Of a stretch of DNA of 64,000 nucleotides, positions 45,647 through 57,254 are shown in pieces (the stretch's first letter is position 1; each line of letters begins with the position of its first letter). This stretch comes from Clostridium sp. E02 (GTDB lineage Bacteria; Bacillota; Clostridia; Lachnospirales; Lachnospiraceae): contig NZ_RJLQ01000003.1 in assembly GCF_003833015.1 (NCBI RefSeq), forward strand, positions 124,001-188,000, given 5' to 3'. Position numbers and translations under genes: made by a program. The notes below the pieces were generated by a model that was not told the DNA's origin, did not search any database, and saw only the letters and a program-made list of their open reading frames with translations.

Positions 45647-47314
45647 CTAGGACGTAAGAAGCTTTAACAGTTCTGTATCCTTTAATAATTCACCGATGGT
45701 TCGATTCTGTAGGGGAACCTTATCTAAGTTCAAACATGTCTTTGCCGTATTTGCCAAAACACGAATATCATATTGACTCGGATATACAGGAATGACCTCT
45801 TTATGAAGTCCCATCAATGTATATACTGCCATCATTGCCCCTCGCAAAGAATATTCTACTGTGAACACACAATCATGTGGGATTTCCGTGTACTGTCCAA
45901 CAAAAGCGAAGTTTTGGCTTCCTGCTGGCACTACGTCTGGACGGTCGCCAGCAACGCGGGGCATAAACTGAGATGTGATATAGGGCATCATAGTTGGAAT
46001 GACATTGACCGTATGGTCCAAAACTTCAGGTATCCTGTCTTTTAACCCCATGTGGTATAAAAGTTCTTCAAACATTTCACGACCTGTACAATCAGACATC
46101 GTTTTGTGAATATAGTCACCTTCCACATCAAGATTCAACGCATATGCCCATATAACCTTGACATTCTCTGGCTGATTTATGAAATGAGGATCCTTTGGGA
46201 TAACCCAGCTCATAAACCAACTGGAATCCTTAATGGTTACCAGTCCACCCATGCCGGGTTTGTCTTCAGTCAATTCAAACAGATATGGGAAAACGATTTC
46301 ATCGTCTTTTAAAGTAACTGTAAAAGATAAATATTTACTTTTGTCAATATCGGTACAAAATGTTTCCGGATGACCAAAGTCAGGCGATTTTTTTGCAAGT
46401 TTCTCCCAAACAGAAAAACATCCTTTGTCTTCAGAACGATTTAATATTGCAGGATGATCAAGGTCTCCTATTGTGGTGTTCGCAGTCATCGAGCCATTTG
46501 TAAACAATACCATATCGTCCTTTTTCACATCAATGGCTGCATCTTTCCCATCCCTGATGTAGTGAATTACTGTGGCAGTTTTTTGATTTTCTGAGAAATC
46601 AAAGTCAATGTCTGTGACACGGCATCCCATATCAAAGTTGACATCATTCTTCTTCAACCAGGTAACCAATGGTAAAATCAATGAATCATACTGGTTGTAT
46701 TCCGTATGTAGAATTCCCTTAAGTCGGTTCATACCACCGATCATATGCATAAAACGTTCCTCATACCGTTTCACCTCTAAAACGCTGTGCCATTTTTCAA
46801 AGGCAAACATGGTTGCCCAGAAAAACCAGAAATTTGTTTCAAAAAAACTGGGTGTAAAAAATTCCTCAATTGTAGTTGCTCCTAGTTTTTCTTCCGTCAG
46901 CATGTGAAGTCGTGCCAGCTCCATTGCATTTTCTCTTGATAGACCCAAGTTGGAGAAGTCCTCTTTCTTTCCCTGATGGCTGACAATCCGACAGTGCGAC
47001 TCAATGGGTTCCTCAATGTTCAATTCACGAAATTCATCCAACACACTTTTGTCTGGATCTTTCAAAGAAGGAATGGTTGCAAATAGGTCCTTAAAGCATT
47101 CAAAATGGCACTCTATTTCCCGGCCTCCACGAGCCGTATATCCAGCTTCAGCGGTTCCGCTACCGTCCATAGAACCACCCGTAACTTCAAGCTGCTCCAA
47201 TATATGAATGTTTTTGCCCGCCATATGGGCGTCTCGTATTAAGTAAGCGGCTGCCGAAAGACTTCCAACTCCACCACCTATAAGGTAAGCATTTTTCTTC
47301 TGATCATTTTTCAA
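45647..47314 (-). CDS. ohyA: Oleate hydratase (67-kDa myosin-cross-reactive antigen family)
   Basis: A 555-residue FAD-dependent hydratase that adds water to the 9,10 double bond of oleic acid, giving 10-hydroxystearate, a detoxification step for unsaturated fatty acids. The FAD loop is LIGGGVGSLSAAAYLIRDA near the start, and family blocks are GREIECHFECFKDLF, FWFFWATMFAFEKWHS and NFAFVGQYTEIPHDCVFTVEYS. TTG at 47314 is the likely start, eight bases behind AAAGGTGG; the upstream GTG overlaps that site. A TetR-type gene lies directly upstream, as in other Firmicutes. Confidence 0.92.
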   Translation of the reverse strand: MKNDQKKNAYLIGGGVGSLSAAAYLIRDAHMAGKNIHILEQLEVTGGSMDGSGTAEAGYTARGGREIECHFECFKDLFATIPSLKDPDKSVLDEFRELNIEEPIESHCRIVSHQGKKEDFSNLGLSRENAMELARLHMLTEEKLGATTIEEFFTPSFFETNFWFFWATMFAFEKWHSVLEVKRYEERFMHMIGGMNRLKGILHTEYNQYDSLILPLVTWLKKNDVNFDMGCRVTDIDFDFSENQKTATVIHYIRDGKDAAIDVKKDDMVLFTNGSMTANTTIGDLDHPAILNRSEDKGCFSVWEKLAKKSPDFGHPETFCTDIDKSKYLSFTVTLKDDEIVFPYLFELTEDKPGMGGLVTIKDSSWFMSWVIPKDPHFINQPENVKVIWAYALNLDVEGDYIHKTMSDCTGREMFEELLYHMGLKDRIPEVLDHTVNVIPTMMPYITSQFMPRVAGDRPDVVPAGSQNFAFVGQYTEIPHDCVFTVEYSLRGAMMAVYTLMGLHKEVIPVYPSQYDIRVLANTAKTCLNLDKVPLQNRTIGELLKDTELLKLLTS

Positions 47315-47350
47315 TCTTAGTACCACCTTTCTTAAATTTATTATTACTTT

Positions 47351-47379
47351 AGTATAATCACTTTATGTGGCAACAACAA
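47351..47379 (-). promoter_or_regulatory. Candidate promoter of ohyA
   Basis: On the minus strand TTGTTG, 17 bases, TATACT, just after the regulator's terminator. The -35 box is weak. Confidence 0.45.
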
Positions 47380-47387
47380 GGAACAGA

Positions 47388-47420
47388 AAAGGCAACCGTG
47401 AAATAATTACACGGTTGCCT
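47388..47420 (-). terminator. Terminator between the TetR gene and ohyA
   Basis: GGCAACCGTG pairs with CACGGTTGCC around nine bases and is followed on the minus strand by TTTTCTG. Confidence 0.8.
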
Positions 47421-47441
47421 GCTATTGTGCAAATTCTAAGA

Positions 47442-48005
47442 TTATGGCTCTGCATATTGATCCATGAGTCGTACGATATTCCCTTCCATTAGCTTTTCTA
47501 TCCAGTCCGCAATTAGGTTCGGATCTTTTTGTAAGTCCTGCTTCAACCACGCAATAAAAATGCCCATGCTCGCACTTGCATAAAATTCTGTCGCTTCCTT
47601 CTTAACGATATCACTCACATGTAGATTCTGTGTTATGTCTTCAATAATTCCTGTAATGACATGTTTAAAAACTTTGTTAATAAATGTCTCAAGGTGGTCA
47701 CGCCCCAAAGAATGATATGTATTTAGACAAATCGTGCGATTTTTAACTGTATAATTCAGTACAAGAAGGAGTCCATCCTTCCACTGAGCAAGATTACAGT
47801 ATTTTTCTAGATCTTCTATTACTTCGTACTCATAAATCCAGCCCAGCAAATCATAAACATCTTTAAAATGATTATAAAAAGTATGCCTTGCAAGCCCACA
47901 GTCATCTACGATCATTTTTACTCGTATCCTATTGATTGGTTGGTGATGCATTAGTTTCTTTAATGATTCAGCTAGTGCTTTATCCGTAACTGTCGATTTT
48001 GACAT
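47442..48005 (-). CDS. TetR family regulator (DhaS-like C-terminal domain)
   Basis: A 187-residue regulator. Residues about 10-55 form the DNA-binding domain (RVKMIVDDCGLARHTFYNHFKD), and the C-terminal part resembles the TetR_C_8/DhaS group (YHSLGRDHLETFINKVF). It precedes ohyA on the same strand with a hairpin between. It probably controls its own promoter and ohyA in response to fatty acids; this is inferred from position. Confidence 0.87.
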   Translation of the reverse strand: MSKSTVTDKALAESLKKLMHHQPINRIRVKMIVDDCGLARHTFYNHFKDVYDLLGWIYEYEVIEDLEKYCNLAQWKDGLLLVLNYTVKNRTICLNTYHSLGRDHLETFINKVFKHVITGIIEDITQNLHVSDIVKKEATEFYASASMGIFIAWLKQDLQKDPNLIADWIEKLMEGNIVRLMDQYAEP

Positions 48006-48097
48006 CCAGCCCTCTCCTTCCGTGATATCTCAATCATCTATAACTCATTTATTTGCGTACCCATAAACAATCTTTTACTCCATAACAACATAAAATA

Positions 48098-48125
48098 ATT
48101 ATAGCATAAATACCTGTGGTGTAAA
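48098..48125 (-). promoter_or_regulatory. Promoter of the tetR (ohyA) regulator gene
   Basis: On the minus strand TTTACA, 16 bases, TATAAT, about 95 bp before the start codon. Confidence 0.6.
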
Positions 48126-48177
48126 CACAAAACAGAAGATTTTTCCAGAAACAATACTGATAAAATATTTACAATAC

Positions 48178-48630
48178 TCACTCAATACAATCATCCACAG
48201 ATCGAAATATTTCACCTGTCATATCTACAATCTCCTCAATTGGTATCCTGGTTCCGTCTTGCATGACCACCGCTCGTCCATATCCATCAATCTTCTTTAC
48301 CGCTCCTCTCAAAGAGATATAATCTCCACCCGCTTTCCTTTCATCTGGCTGAAAATATACGAGTTCTATCACCTGCTGCCTGTTCAACGGTTCCTGGACA
48401 ATTCTTAGTTTTTCATCTAATATTGTTTTTGCAGCTTCTGTCAGTTCTATTCTCTGATCTGTCCGTCTGGATGTCTCTTTGATTGCCCCATCATAACCTG
48501 TCAGTGCTGCAAATGGAGAAAATTGTGCAGCACGATCCTGGATTGACATATGCTTCCGATTCTTAGAGACAGGATGCGGTAAATGAATGATATCGTCATA
48601 TGGATGTTTATCTTTGTTCTCACCTATCAT
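48178..48630 (-). CDS. YolD-like protein
   Basis: A 150-residue protein with the YolD family block MSIQDRAAQFSPFAALTGYD near residue 30 and a C-terminal domain of small beta strands (RIPIEEIVDMTGE). YolD-like genes regularly follow Y-family polymerase genes in Firmicutes and their plasmids. Here it starts 39 bp after the polymerase stop. Its function is unproven; a helper or regulator of translesion synthesis is suggested by synteny. GAGAGGA precedes the ATG. Confidence 0.88.
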   Translation of the reverse strand: MIGENKDKHPYDDIIHLPHPVSKNRKHMSIQDRAAQFSPFAALTGYDGAIKETSRRTDQRIELTEAAKTILDEKLRIVQEPLNRQQVIELVYFQPDERKAGGDYISLRGAVKKIDGYGRAVVMQDGTRIPIEEIVDMTGEIFRSVDDCIE

Positions 48631-48669
48631 TTTTAATTCCTCTCACAAATTCATGGATGCGTCGTTATC

Positions 48670-50199
48670 TTATGCCTTATGACCTCCAATTTGCTTGTTT
48701 CTTTCTATTGTCATAGCACCTTCTTCAAGGTCTGTCCCCTTTAGTATTGCATTCTTGCCATACTTTTTCTTTATATCGAGAATCGCAAGCTGCATCTTCT
48801 TTTCTCGTGAACGTTCTGCACTCTCTTCCTCTTTTTCCTTTTGCTTGGATTCATAATCGGTAAAGAGGTCAAGCTGTTCGTAGGTTTTCTCTTTTTCTAC
48901 AGAATCTTCATTCACAACATGATTTGCTGTGATATTTATTCTCCGAACCAATAAATTCTTATCTACAATTCTGGTGTATAAATCCATAACGGCATCTATA
49001 ATTTCCTTTGTAGAAGACGTAGGCCATTTAAGATTTATAGTTCCATGTGCATGCTTTGGAACCTGTCGTCCATAGTGATCGGTTGTGATCAATCCATGAT
49101 ACTTCGCTTTTATATCCGGATGTATTAGATTTTCAATATCATACCCTACGGTCAAAACCATTTGATCTGTCACAAGACGCTTATCCACCAGATCAAGAAC
49201 TAGAAGATCTGTCATTTCACGTACAATACGTCTTGCTTTCTCATATTGATAGGGGGACTGTAAAACCTGTCCCGATCCAAGACTATTTGTGGACGGTTTA
49301 TACGCCTTTATATCTGCAATTGTACATGGCTCAACTCCCCAAGCATGGTCGATTAATAGCTCTGCATTTATTCCGAATAATTTATATAGCAAATCTTCAT
49401 TATAATACGCATTCTTCTTCCCAACGGAACATCTTGCCACGTCCCCCATTGTTTCCATTCCTTTTTCTTCTAATTTCTTGGCATATCCTCTGCCTACACG
49501 CCAGAAGTCTGTCAGTGGTTTATGAGTCCAAAGAATTTCTCTATATGTCATTTCATCTAGTTCTGCTATCCGCACACCATCTTTATCTGCTGGTATATGC
49601 TTTGCTACGATATCCATTGCTATTTTGCAAAGGTAAAGATTGGTTCCGATTCCAGCGGTTGCAGTGATTCCAACCGTTTGTAAAACTTCACGTATTATCT
49701 TCATCGCAAATTCGCGTGCAGAAAGATTTGCTGTCTTCAGATAATGTGTCACATCCATAAATACCTCATCGATCGAGTAGACATGGATATCTTCTGGTGC
49801 CACATACTTTAAATAAATATTGTATATTTGTGTACTATACTGGATATACTCAGCCATTCTCGGTGGTGCTGCAATGTAATCCAGTGACAAATCGGCTGAT
49901 TCCTTTAATTTAGTATCATCATAGGATGCGCCCGTAAAGGTTCGATTTGGTACTTTGCTTCTTCTAACTGCATTTTCTTCTTTTACTTTCTGCACAACCT
50001 CGAATAACCTGGATCTCCCAGAAATCCCAATCGATTTTAAGGATGGGGATACTGCAAGGCAAATGGTTTTTTCGGTTCTACTTGCATCCGCAACTACAAG
50101 ATTGGTGGTTAATGGGTCTAGCCCACGTTTAAGACATTCAACTGAGGCATAGAATGACTTGAGATCTATAGCGATATAAACGTGATTTCCCTGCTCCAT
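48670..50199 (-). CDS. Y-family (UmuC/ImpB-like) translesion DNA polymerase
   Basis: A 509-residue polymerase. The first catalytic motif is AIDLKSFYASVE near residue 10, the second is YSIDEVFMDVTHY near 143 with the Asp-Glu pair, and the palm ends with TAGIGTNLYLCKIAMDI. The little-finger domain occupies about 330-450, followed by a Glu/Lys-rich tail lacking a clear clamp motif. It copies damaged DNA with low fidelity. It is the middle gene of a DUF3781-polymerase-YolD operon, an arrangement also seen on mobile elements. Confidence 0.93.
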   Translation of the reverse strand: MEQGNHVYIAIDLKSFYASVECLKRGLDPLTTNLVVADASRTEKTICLAVSPSLKSIGISGRSRLFEVVQKVKEENAVRRSKVPNRTFTGASYDDTKLKESADLSLDYIAAPPRMAEYIQYSTQIYNIYLKYVAPEDIHVYSIDEVFMDVTHYLKTANLSAREFAMKIIREVLQTVGITATAGIGTNLYLCKIAMDIVAKHIPADKDGVRIAELDEMTYREILWTHKPLTDFWRVGRGYAKKLEEKGMETMGDVARCSVGKKNAYYNEDLLYKLFGINAELLIDHAWGVEPCTIADIKAYKPSTNSLGSGQVLQSPYQYEKARRIVREMTDLLVLDLVDKRLVTDQMVLTVGYDIENLIHPDIKAKYHGLITTDHYGRQVPKHAHGTINLKWPTSSTKEIIDAVMDLYTRIVDKNLLVRRINITANHVVNEDSVEKEKTYEQLDLFTDYESKQKEKEEESAERSREKKMQLAILDIKKKYGKNAILKGTDLEEGAMTIERNKQIGGHKA

Positions 50200-50229
50200 T
50201 CCTTTCCCTCTCCGTTTCTATATAAATAC

Positions 50230-50745
50230 CTAACATTTCTTGTTTTCTTTGTGAGCCGTGATAATCGTATAACTCGTGGCATTCACGGTAATCCTACACC
50301 CTTCTACGATTACATACCAATTTTTCCCCTCTCTAGATATCAAAGCATCTGTCCGTATGATTTTTTTTACACACCAATCAACCGCATCATCTACGTCGAG
50401 TTTTAGGTTCTTTCTTATCCGCTGTATTCCGGATTCTGTGGAATGTAATTTTTCTATGTTATTTAATAGAACACTGCAATCAGTTGTTTCTTTTGTATTA
50501 CCCTCAATACAGTGGGGAATGTAGACCTCAGCTATCATCTCACAAATTTTTCCTAGATACTGTAAGTTCATATGATATGTTGCTTCCGGTGAAGGGGTTG
50601 ACATCCGTTGATCACCAATTCTATCTTTGTCTTTATATTTTTCAAATTTTCGGATTTCCTTTAATAATGAATCCCTTACCTTCAATAGATTACAATATGT
50701 CTTATCCTCCAACATTTCTACGTACTCTTTGGGATTAATTATCAT
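50230..50745 (-). CDS. DUF3781 domain protein in the polymerase operon
   Basis: About 171 residues from the ATG at 50745; a TTG at 50781 gives a 12-residue longer form and is possible because AAGGCG precedes it. The C-terminal ~85 residues contain the DUF3781 pattern: LHSTESGIQRIRKNL, DDAVDWCVKKII and GKNWYV...ITVNATSYTIITAHK. The N-terminal ~85 residues are helical and charged with no known domain. It ends 30 bp before the polymerase gene, so it is the first gene of that operon. Function unknown. Confidence 0.7.
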   Translation of the reverse strand: MIINPKEYVEMLEDKTYCNLLKVRDSLLKEIRKFEKYKDKDRIGDQRMSTPSPEATYHMNLQYLGKICEMIAEVYIPHCIEGNTKETTDCSVLLNNIEKLHSTESGIQRIRKNLKLDVDDAVDWCVKKIIRTDALISREGKNWYVIVEGCRITVNATSYTIITAHKENKKC

Positions 50746-50943
50746 ACCTAGCAGTCCCCCTAACCCATCTTTTTTATTCAATCATTCGCCTTGTTGTATC
50801 AGTGCATTATAACCGATTTGGTAACACAACTATATTTTACACCATGGGCCTGACTTTTCGAAGCCTAATTCCATATTTTTTTCAAATGAATCAGGCTGCG
50901 CTCTTACTTGAAACAAAAGCTGTAGTGAGGACTGTCATACAAT

Positions 50944-50984
50944 AAAATACCGGACTCCAAAAATCTGAAATCCGGTATTTTTAT
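50944..50984 (-). terminator. Terminator after the duplicated-domain lipoprotein
   Basis: AATACCGGA pairs with TCCGGTATT. A T-rich run follows on both strands. Confidence 0.8.
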
Positions 50985-52472
50985 TTATTTAGGAATAATT
51001 AATAACTCAATTTCCGGCTTGTCCAGCTCTGAAACCGGCATGATTCCTACTAAATTAACGGGTATTGTTAACAAAGTGGAAATCTGGCCACCAAGCTGCT
51101 TGATATACCATTTGTCTTTATATTCTACTGCATCCGTACAGAAACAATACCTCTCTCCTTTAAGTTCAAAAACAACAACGCAGCTTTCCATTCTGTTGGC
51201 ACCGCAAACCTTCGCTCGCCGGGTCCTTATATCCAGGCTTCGTTCTGATCCATATACCTCTGAAAGCGATTCAGGGGGTAGATACCCCAGGATTTTCATG
51301 GAACTCAAATCAAATTCCGGCAATTCTGCCGATATTGTAGAAATATAGTCCTCTTCCATTCCATTGGCATCGCTCAAATCAGTTCTACTTATAGCAAAAA
51401 GGGCGGCATATTGTTTGATGATATCCTTTATAATATATTTTTTCCTGCTTTGGATATTTAAGTCTCTTGAAAAATCATTTACAACAGGCAGATTTAACTC
51501 CTGCTGCATAAAGAAATACCCTTGTACATATTCTAAACTTGCCTGTAAATTATAATGATCTACATAGCTTTCTACCGAGAACGCACTTATCATTTGATCT
51601 ATATCATTGGATTTAAGACCTCCCAAGTAGGCTTTTGCAGCCTCCTGAGGCGAATCAAATCCTTCTGATTCGACGATGAAGGTTGAAGGTTCCTCTACAT
51701 TAATTTCTTCTGTTCCCAGCTCAAATAAGTTCTGTGATAAATCGGGCATTAACTTCTTAAGCGTTTTCTCATCTTCTGTATCCAACGGTATGGTTCCAAC
51801 GATACCCCTTTCTACACCTGTCATATTGGCTAAAATTCCACCTAATTGCAGATTAAACCATTGGCCATCGCGTTCCAAGACATCAAAGAAAAGGATATAC
51901 TTTTTCTTTCCAAGTTCAATGGCTGCCACACAGCTTTCTATATTTTCACCGCCATATTTTTCTGCCATCTTAACCATATTATTCTGATGTGCGTCCGTGC
52001 TATATGCATCTGAGAGCGAATCCGGAGGAATAAATCCCAGCAGCTTCATAGATCCAAAATCCACTGCCTCCATCTGTCCCTTCAGCTTCTCCAAAAACTG
52101 TTTTATGTTTTCACTATCTTTTAATGTTATGCAGTCATTGGGATTTAAATCCATTCCGCATAGGATTGTATATTGGCACAGAATATCATCTACGTTATTT
52201 TCTGCAGAGAAGGTATCTGCCATTCGTTTAAAATCACTGGCCTTAAGCCCCAGCAGATAAGCTTTAACGGCGCTTTCCGCCGAGTCAAACCCAACAGGTG
52301 CTGCTTTCGTGGATACTGCCGCCCCAGACAATACGGGCAGTCTTTCAGATGCACGCTGCTGTTCTGTCTGCGGTTTAGATGACTCCTGTGAAGAGCAGGC
52401 AGAAATACATGTCCACATCAAAAGAATTGCCGTGATTACCAAAATATGTTTGTATTTTAATATTATTTCCAT
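50985..52472 (-). CDS. Lipoprotein with two copies of an unknown domain
   Basis: A 495-residue lipoprotein: a hydrophobic N-terminus and Cys in CISACSS near residue 26. The mature part has two homologous halves, starting GFDSAESAVKAYLLGLKASD near residue 60 and GFDSPQEAAKAYLGGLKSND near 270. Each half is about 200 residues and ends with a KMxLGxxPPxSLSxxY stretch and a short beta region (WFNLQLGG / WYIKQLGG). This is an internal gene duplication. No family is recognised; export and anchoring to the outer face of the membrane are clear. Confidence 0.75.
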   Translation of the reverse strand: MEIILKYKHILVITAILLMWTCISACSSQESSKPQTEQQRASERLPVLSGAAVSTKAAPVGFDSAESAVKAYLLGLKASDFKRMADTFSAENNVDDILCQYTILCGMDLNPNDCITLKDSENIKQFLEKLKGQMEAVDFGSMKLLGFIPPDSLSDAYSTDAHQNNMVKMAEKYGGENIESCVAAIELGKKKYILFFDVLERDGQWFNLQLGGILANMTGVERGIVGTIPLDTEDEKTLKKLMPDLSQNLFELGTEEINVEEPSTFIVESEGFDSPQEAAKAYLGGLKSNDIDQMISAFSVESYVDHYNLQASLEYVQGYFFMQQELNLPVVNDFSRDLNIQSRKKYIIKDIIKQYAALFAISRTDLSDANGMEEDYISTISAELPEFDLSSMKILGYLPPESLSEVYGSERSLDIRTRRAKVCGANRMESCVVVFELKGERYCFCTDAVEYKDKWYIKQLGGQISTLLTIPVNLVGIMPVSELDKPEIELLIIPK

Positions 52473-52652
52473 TTATTTGCTTATCCTTTCAAAACCACTT
52501 TGTATTAACTCCTGTATTTTGTCATTACAACTAAATATTAATTGGTATTATACTATGATAATTCAATAATATCCACTATATATTTACGTAACAAAGCATT
52601 CATATCGGTTGTTACTATTTAAATTACACCTTTTCTTGATCTTGGATAAAAT

Positions 52653-52700
52653 AAAAAGATGTCTAAAAATGGTAGATACCATCTTTGGGGACATCTTTTT
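52653..52700 (-). terminator. Terminator of the CE1 esterase gene
   Basis: AAAAAGATGTC pairs with GACATCTTTTT, located 35 bp after the stop codon. Confidence 0.88.
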
Positions 52701-52734
52701 ATTATTACAGCTGCTATGTTTGAAAAGTCAGGTT

Positions 52735-54436
<1,702 letters not shown>

Positions 54437-54673
54437 CTCCCCTCTTATTGAATCATATTCTTCCTACACCTGAAACTAATAATACTTATCCTACTAGGCC
54501 GACACATTTAAGTTGTTCATATTGGGTCCATCAAATACCGCACATAACAGCTTCTTTATATTTACATAATAAACTTAGTAGAACCTCATTACTATAGTCA
54601 TATTTTTACTTCGTTATCATTTATTTACCCATTTGAAACCATGAAAGTATCTGCCACTGTTATAACTTAAATC
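54437..54673. other. Intergenic stretch, no gene seen
   Basis: AT-rich, about 240 bp between the scrap and the response regulator. No frame with a ribosome site or known motif is visible. Confidence 0.4.
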
Positions 54674-56380
54674 TTACTTATGTTTACTTAACAGTACTTC
54701 ATTATGATATTCTTGTGGAGAGCGACCAGTTCCTTTCCTAAAAAATCTCGTAAAGGATGTAGCTGTTTCGTATCCGACCATTTTCGCAACTTCATAGATT
54801 TTAACGTTTTCTTTTTCCAATAGCTCCTTCGCTCTTTTAATTCTAACACGATCTATAAACTCGGATAGGTTGACACCAAAAACCTGTTTGTATAGGCGCG
54901 AAAGGTATGATGGGTTCAAAAAGACCTGTTCGGAAAGTCTTACCAGTGAAAGATCTTCACTTATGTTCTCTTCAATGAATTTTTGTATATAATTAACTGC
55001 CTTATCCGCTCTCTTTTTTTTCTCTTCGCTCTGGAGCCTGAAAATCACATTGGATAATTGATAAATGTATTCTACAGCCTCTTCCCAGGAATCAAATTTA
55101 TCGATTCGCATCAGTCTGTTCTGATCGAGATGGAAGGCAATTTTTTCAGTAAGCTTGCATCGGTTTATATGAGACAGAAGGCTCAATGAAATCTTATAAT
55201 ATGCCTCGATTGCTGCATTGCTGTTTTTACTCTGAATTAATTTTAAAGGATCTCCCCATTGGGCCAGGATTTCAAAAAACTTGTCCTTCTGTCCTGACTC
55301 AAGGTATAATTCAATCGCATCCATTCTTTGCTGCCTTATCAATAACTCAAGTGCTTTGATATCAGCGTCCATTTCCGGCACTTCAGAACTGGTATTAATT
55401 ATATCGTTTTTGATTTCATTATCGACTAATAGCATTTCGATATCTATGCCGATTCGATAATTCAGCAACTGATTCAGAGAATAATATTTTTCTGATAGGT
55501 TCTCCCATCTACAGGGCTCTCCACTTAACGCAAAACTAATGGATACATCTAGAGACTCTCTGCAGACAGTCTGAATCACTTCAAGAGTTCCTTTCAGAAA
55601 TGAAACGATCTTTTTATAACCGGCTGCTATTTCTGTTTGTATCTGACTTATATCAAACAGTCCCTTCGGTTGTATGAACAAAACAAATCGATAAGTTTCA
55701 TCCATCACACAAACACTTGTAATGTTAGTCTTTAAATACTGGTTAATAATGAGTCTTACGGAATAAAGGTATTGTATTTTACTACTATAGGATAAGTCAG
55801 TTGGAAAATTGTCAATCTGACCCAGAAGCAATAAAACAGGCTTGTTCGAATACATAGGAATTTCAAGCTGGTCAAATTGTGACTGAGTTATATTCTGTGA
55901 AGAATCTTCATGCAGCAAACGTTTTAAATAGTCTTTCTGAAATAGCTCTAGTGCCATATTTATCTGTTCTTTAGCGGAATGAATTAATTTCTCTATGTTT
56001 ATTCCATTATGTATGTCCTCAATGGTATTTTCAACTGCATTTATCACTTTCTCGTAGTCTTCTGTTTTCATTATATAGCTAACACCATTGCGCCGAATTG
56101 CTTTATATACATATTCCAATTCGCTGTAGCTAGTAAGAAATATAACCCTGCATTGAGGCCAATTTCTATAAATTACATCCAGTAATTGTAAACCATTGAT
56201 CTCAGGCATCCGGATATCGGTAAGTACAATGTCAATTCTTGTTCTATCCATCCATTCAATTGCTTCTTCACCTGAATAAGCCTTGTAGACATCCAAATCA
56301 TATTTTTTTATGTCTATGAATATGTCGTACAAACCATTCACAATTTTTTCTTCATCATCCACAATCAGTAATCTGTACAT
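54674..56380 (-). CDS. YesN-type response regulator with AraC DNA-binding domain
   Basis: A 568-residue two-component regulator. Residues 1-120 are the receiver: DDE at 8-10, the phospho-acceptor Asp in IVLTDIRMP, and Lys in IMKTEDY. Residues about 130-450 are a long helical linker of unknown ligand. Residues about 465-568 hold the AraC-type pair of helix-turn-helices (LSEQVFLNPSYLSRLYKQVF, EVAKMVGYETATSFTRFFRK). GGGGGAGA precedes the ATG. No histidine kinase is adjacent in the window. Such regulators typically control carbohydrate genes, and the CE1 esterase lies directly downstream. Confidence 0.9.
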   Translation of the reverse strand: MYRLLIVDDEEKIVNGLYDIFIDIKKYDLDVYKAYSGEEAIEWMDRTRIDIVLTDIRMPEINGLQLLDVIYRNWPQCRVIFLTSYSELEYVYKAIRRNGVSYIMKTEDYEKVINAVENTIEDIHNGINIEKLIHSAKEQINMALELFQKDYLKRLLHEDSSQNITQSQFDQLEIPMYSNKPVLLLLGQIDNFPTDLSYSSKIQYLYSVRLIINQYLKTNITSVCVMDETYRFVLFIQPKGLFDISQIQTEIAAGYKKIVSFLKGTLEVIQTVCRESLDVSISFALSGEPCRWENLSEKYYSLNQLLNYRIGIDIEMLLVDNEIKNDIINTSSEVPEMDADIKALELLIRQQRMDAIELYLESGQKDKFFEILAQWGDPLKLIQSKNSNAAIEAYYKISLSLLSHINRCKLTEKIAFHLDQNRLMRIDKFDSWEEAVEYIYQLSNVIFRLQSEEKKKRADKAVNYIQKFIEENISEDLSLVRLSEQVFLNPSYLSRLYKQVFGVNLSEFIDRVRIKRAKELLEKENVKIYEVAKMVGYETATSFTRFFRKGTGRSPQEYHNEVLLSKHK

Positions 56381-56819
56381 GATTATCTCCCCCCGGTATT
56401 TGATTTTCTATTAACTTTAGCCCGCCCTTCCAAACTAGTCATGGTTATATCAGTTTCATTACGAACGCCTCCTCTATCCTGGCTATGGGATTCATTGCAA
56501 ACTAACTATTATTAAGAAAATGGGGATTAATTTGTGATTGTAGCTGCTCTAAATTCAGCCCGCTGCATAAGATTTTTCTGATTATATACCTGATCTATGA
56601 GTCACTTTAAGATTCTCACCATACCGTTAAAACATTAATAAAGATATCCGAATTCATCTTTTAAATCGTGATTCATGGATACCTGTAAATCCCCACTTCA
56701 CTTTACGGGTTTATGTATAAATAGTTTAACTTTAAACCTTTTTTACGAGGCGGATTTTGTAATATTATATCATGGTATCCATATTTTAACAACGTTTTTT
56801 GTATAATAATACACAATAC
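56381..56819. other. Non-coding region upstream of the response regulator
   Basis: About 440 bp of AT-rich DNA with no supported gene. It marks the edge of the accessory region that begins with the first repeat copy at 56820. Confidence 0.45.
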
Positions 56820-57112
56820 ATTATTATATATAATGTATCCCTATTCCCTTTATGCAAATGATGATTGCAAGCGATTTCTGGATTATTTGGGGGAGATGGA
56901 ACAGCAGAAAAAAGAATAGAAATGGGAGCCTGTGTGACCTTTAAAACCCATGGTGGAACATATATGCCATTCAGGCGATAAAAAGCCTTGTTGGGCAAAT
57001 CTGAAAAAGATGTATTTTCCTACAAAAGCAGGGATGAACCATGGGGTCGTAAATAATGCTGGTTAAAGGCTTTCCAAGGTGTCTGCATAGGTACACCTCA
57101 TAAATTATCTCT
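56820..57112. repeat. Accessory repeat block, copy 1 (units R0-R1-R2-R3)
   Basis: Contains four short units that recur elsewhere in the window. R0 (about 56850-56930) resembles 62445-62513. R1 (56932-57003) is nearly identical to 62692-62766. R2 (57018-57072) recurs at 58320-58374 and 62946-62992. R3 (57077-57105) recurs at 58535-58566. R1 in the 62.7-kb copy reads as an open tail CVTFKTDGGTYYANQAIK on the plus strand; in this copy that frame is broken. R0 here also reads as a short open stretch (MYPYSLYANDDCKRFLDYL). These look like debris of an unrecognised gene family. Confidence 0.65.
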
Positions 57113-57254
57113 AACTTATTTTACTAAGATATACCGCTTATCTTTTATAATTTTCTATCTATTTTCACCAATAAATCCAACGACTTTTATTGGTTTCCAA
57201 TATCGACTTCCTGAAAATATTCCAGTATTGTATTTGTCAAAGGAGGAACTCATT

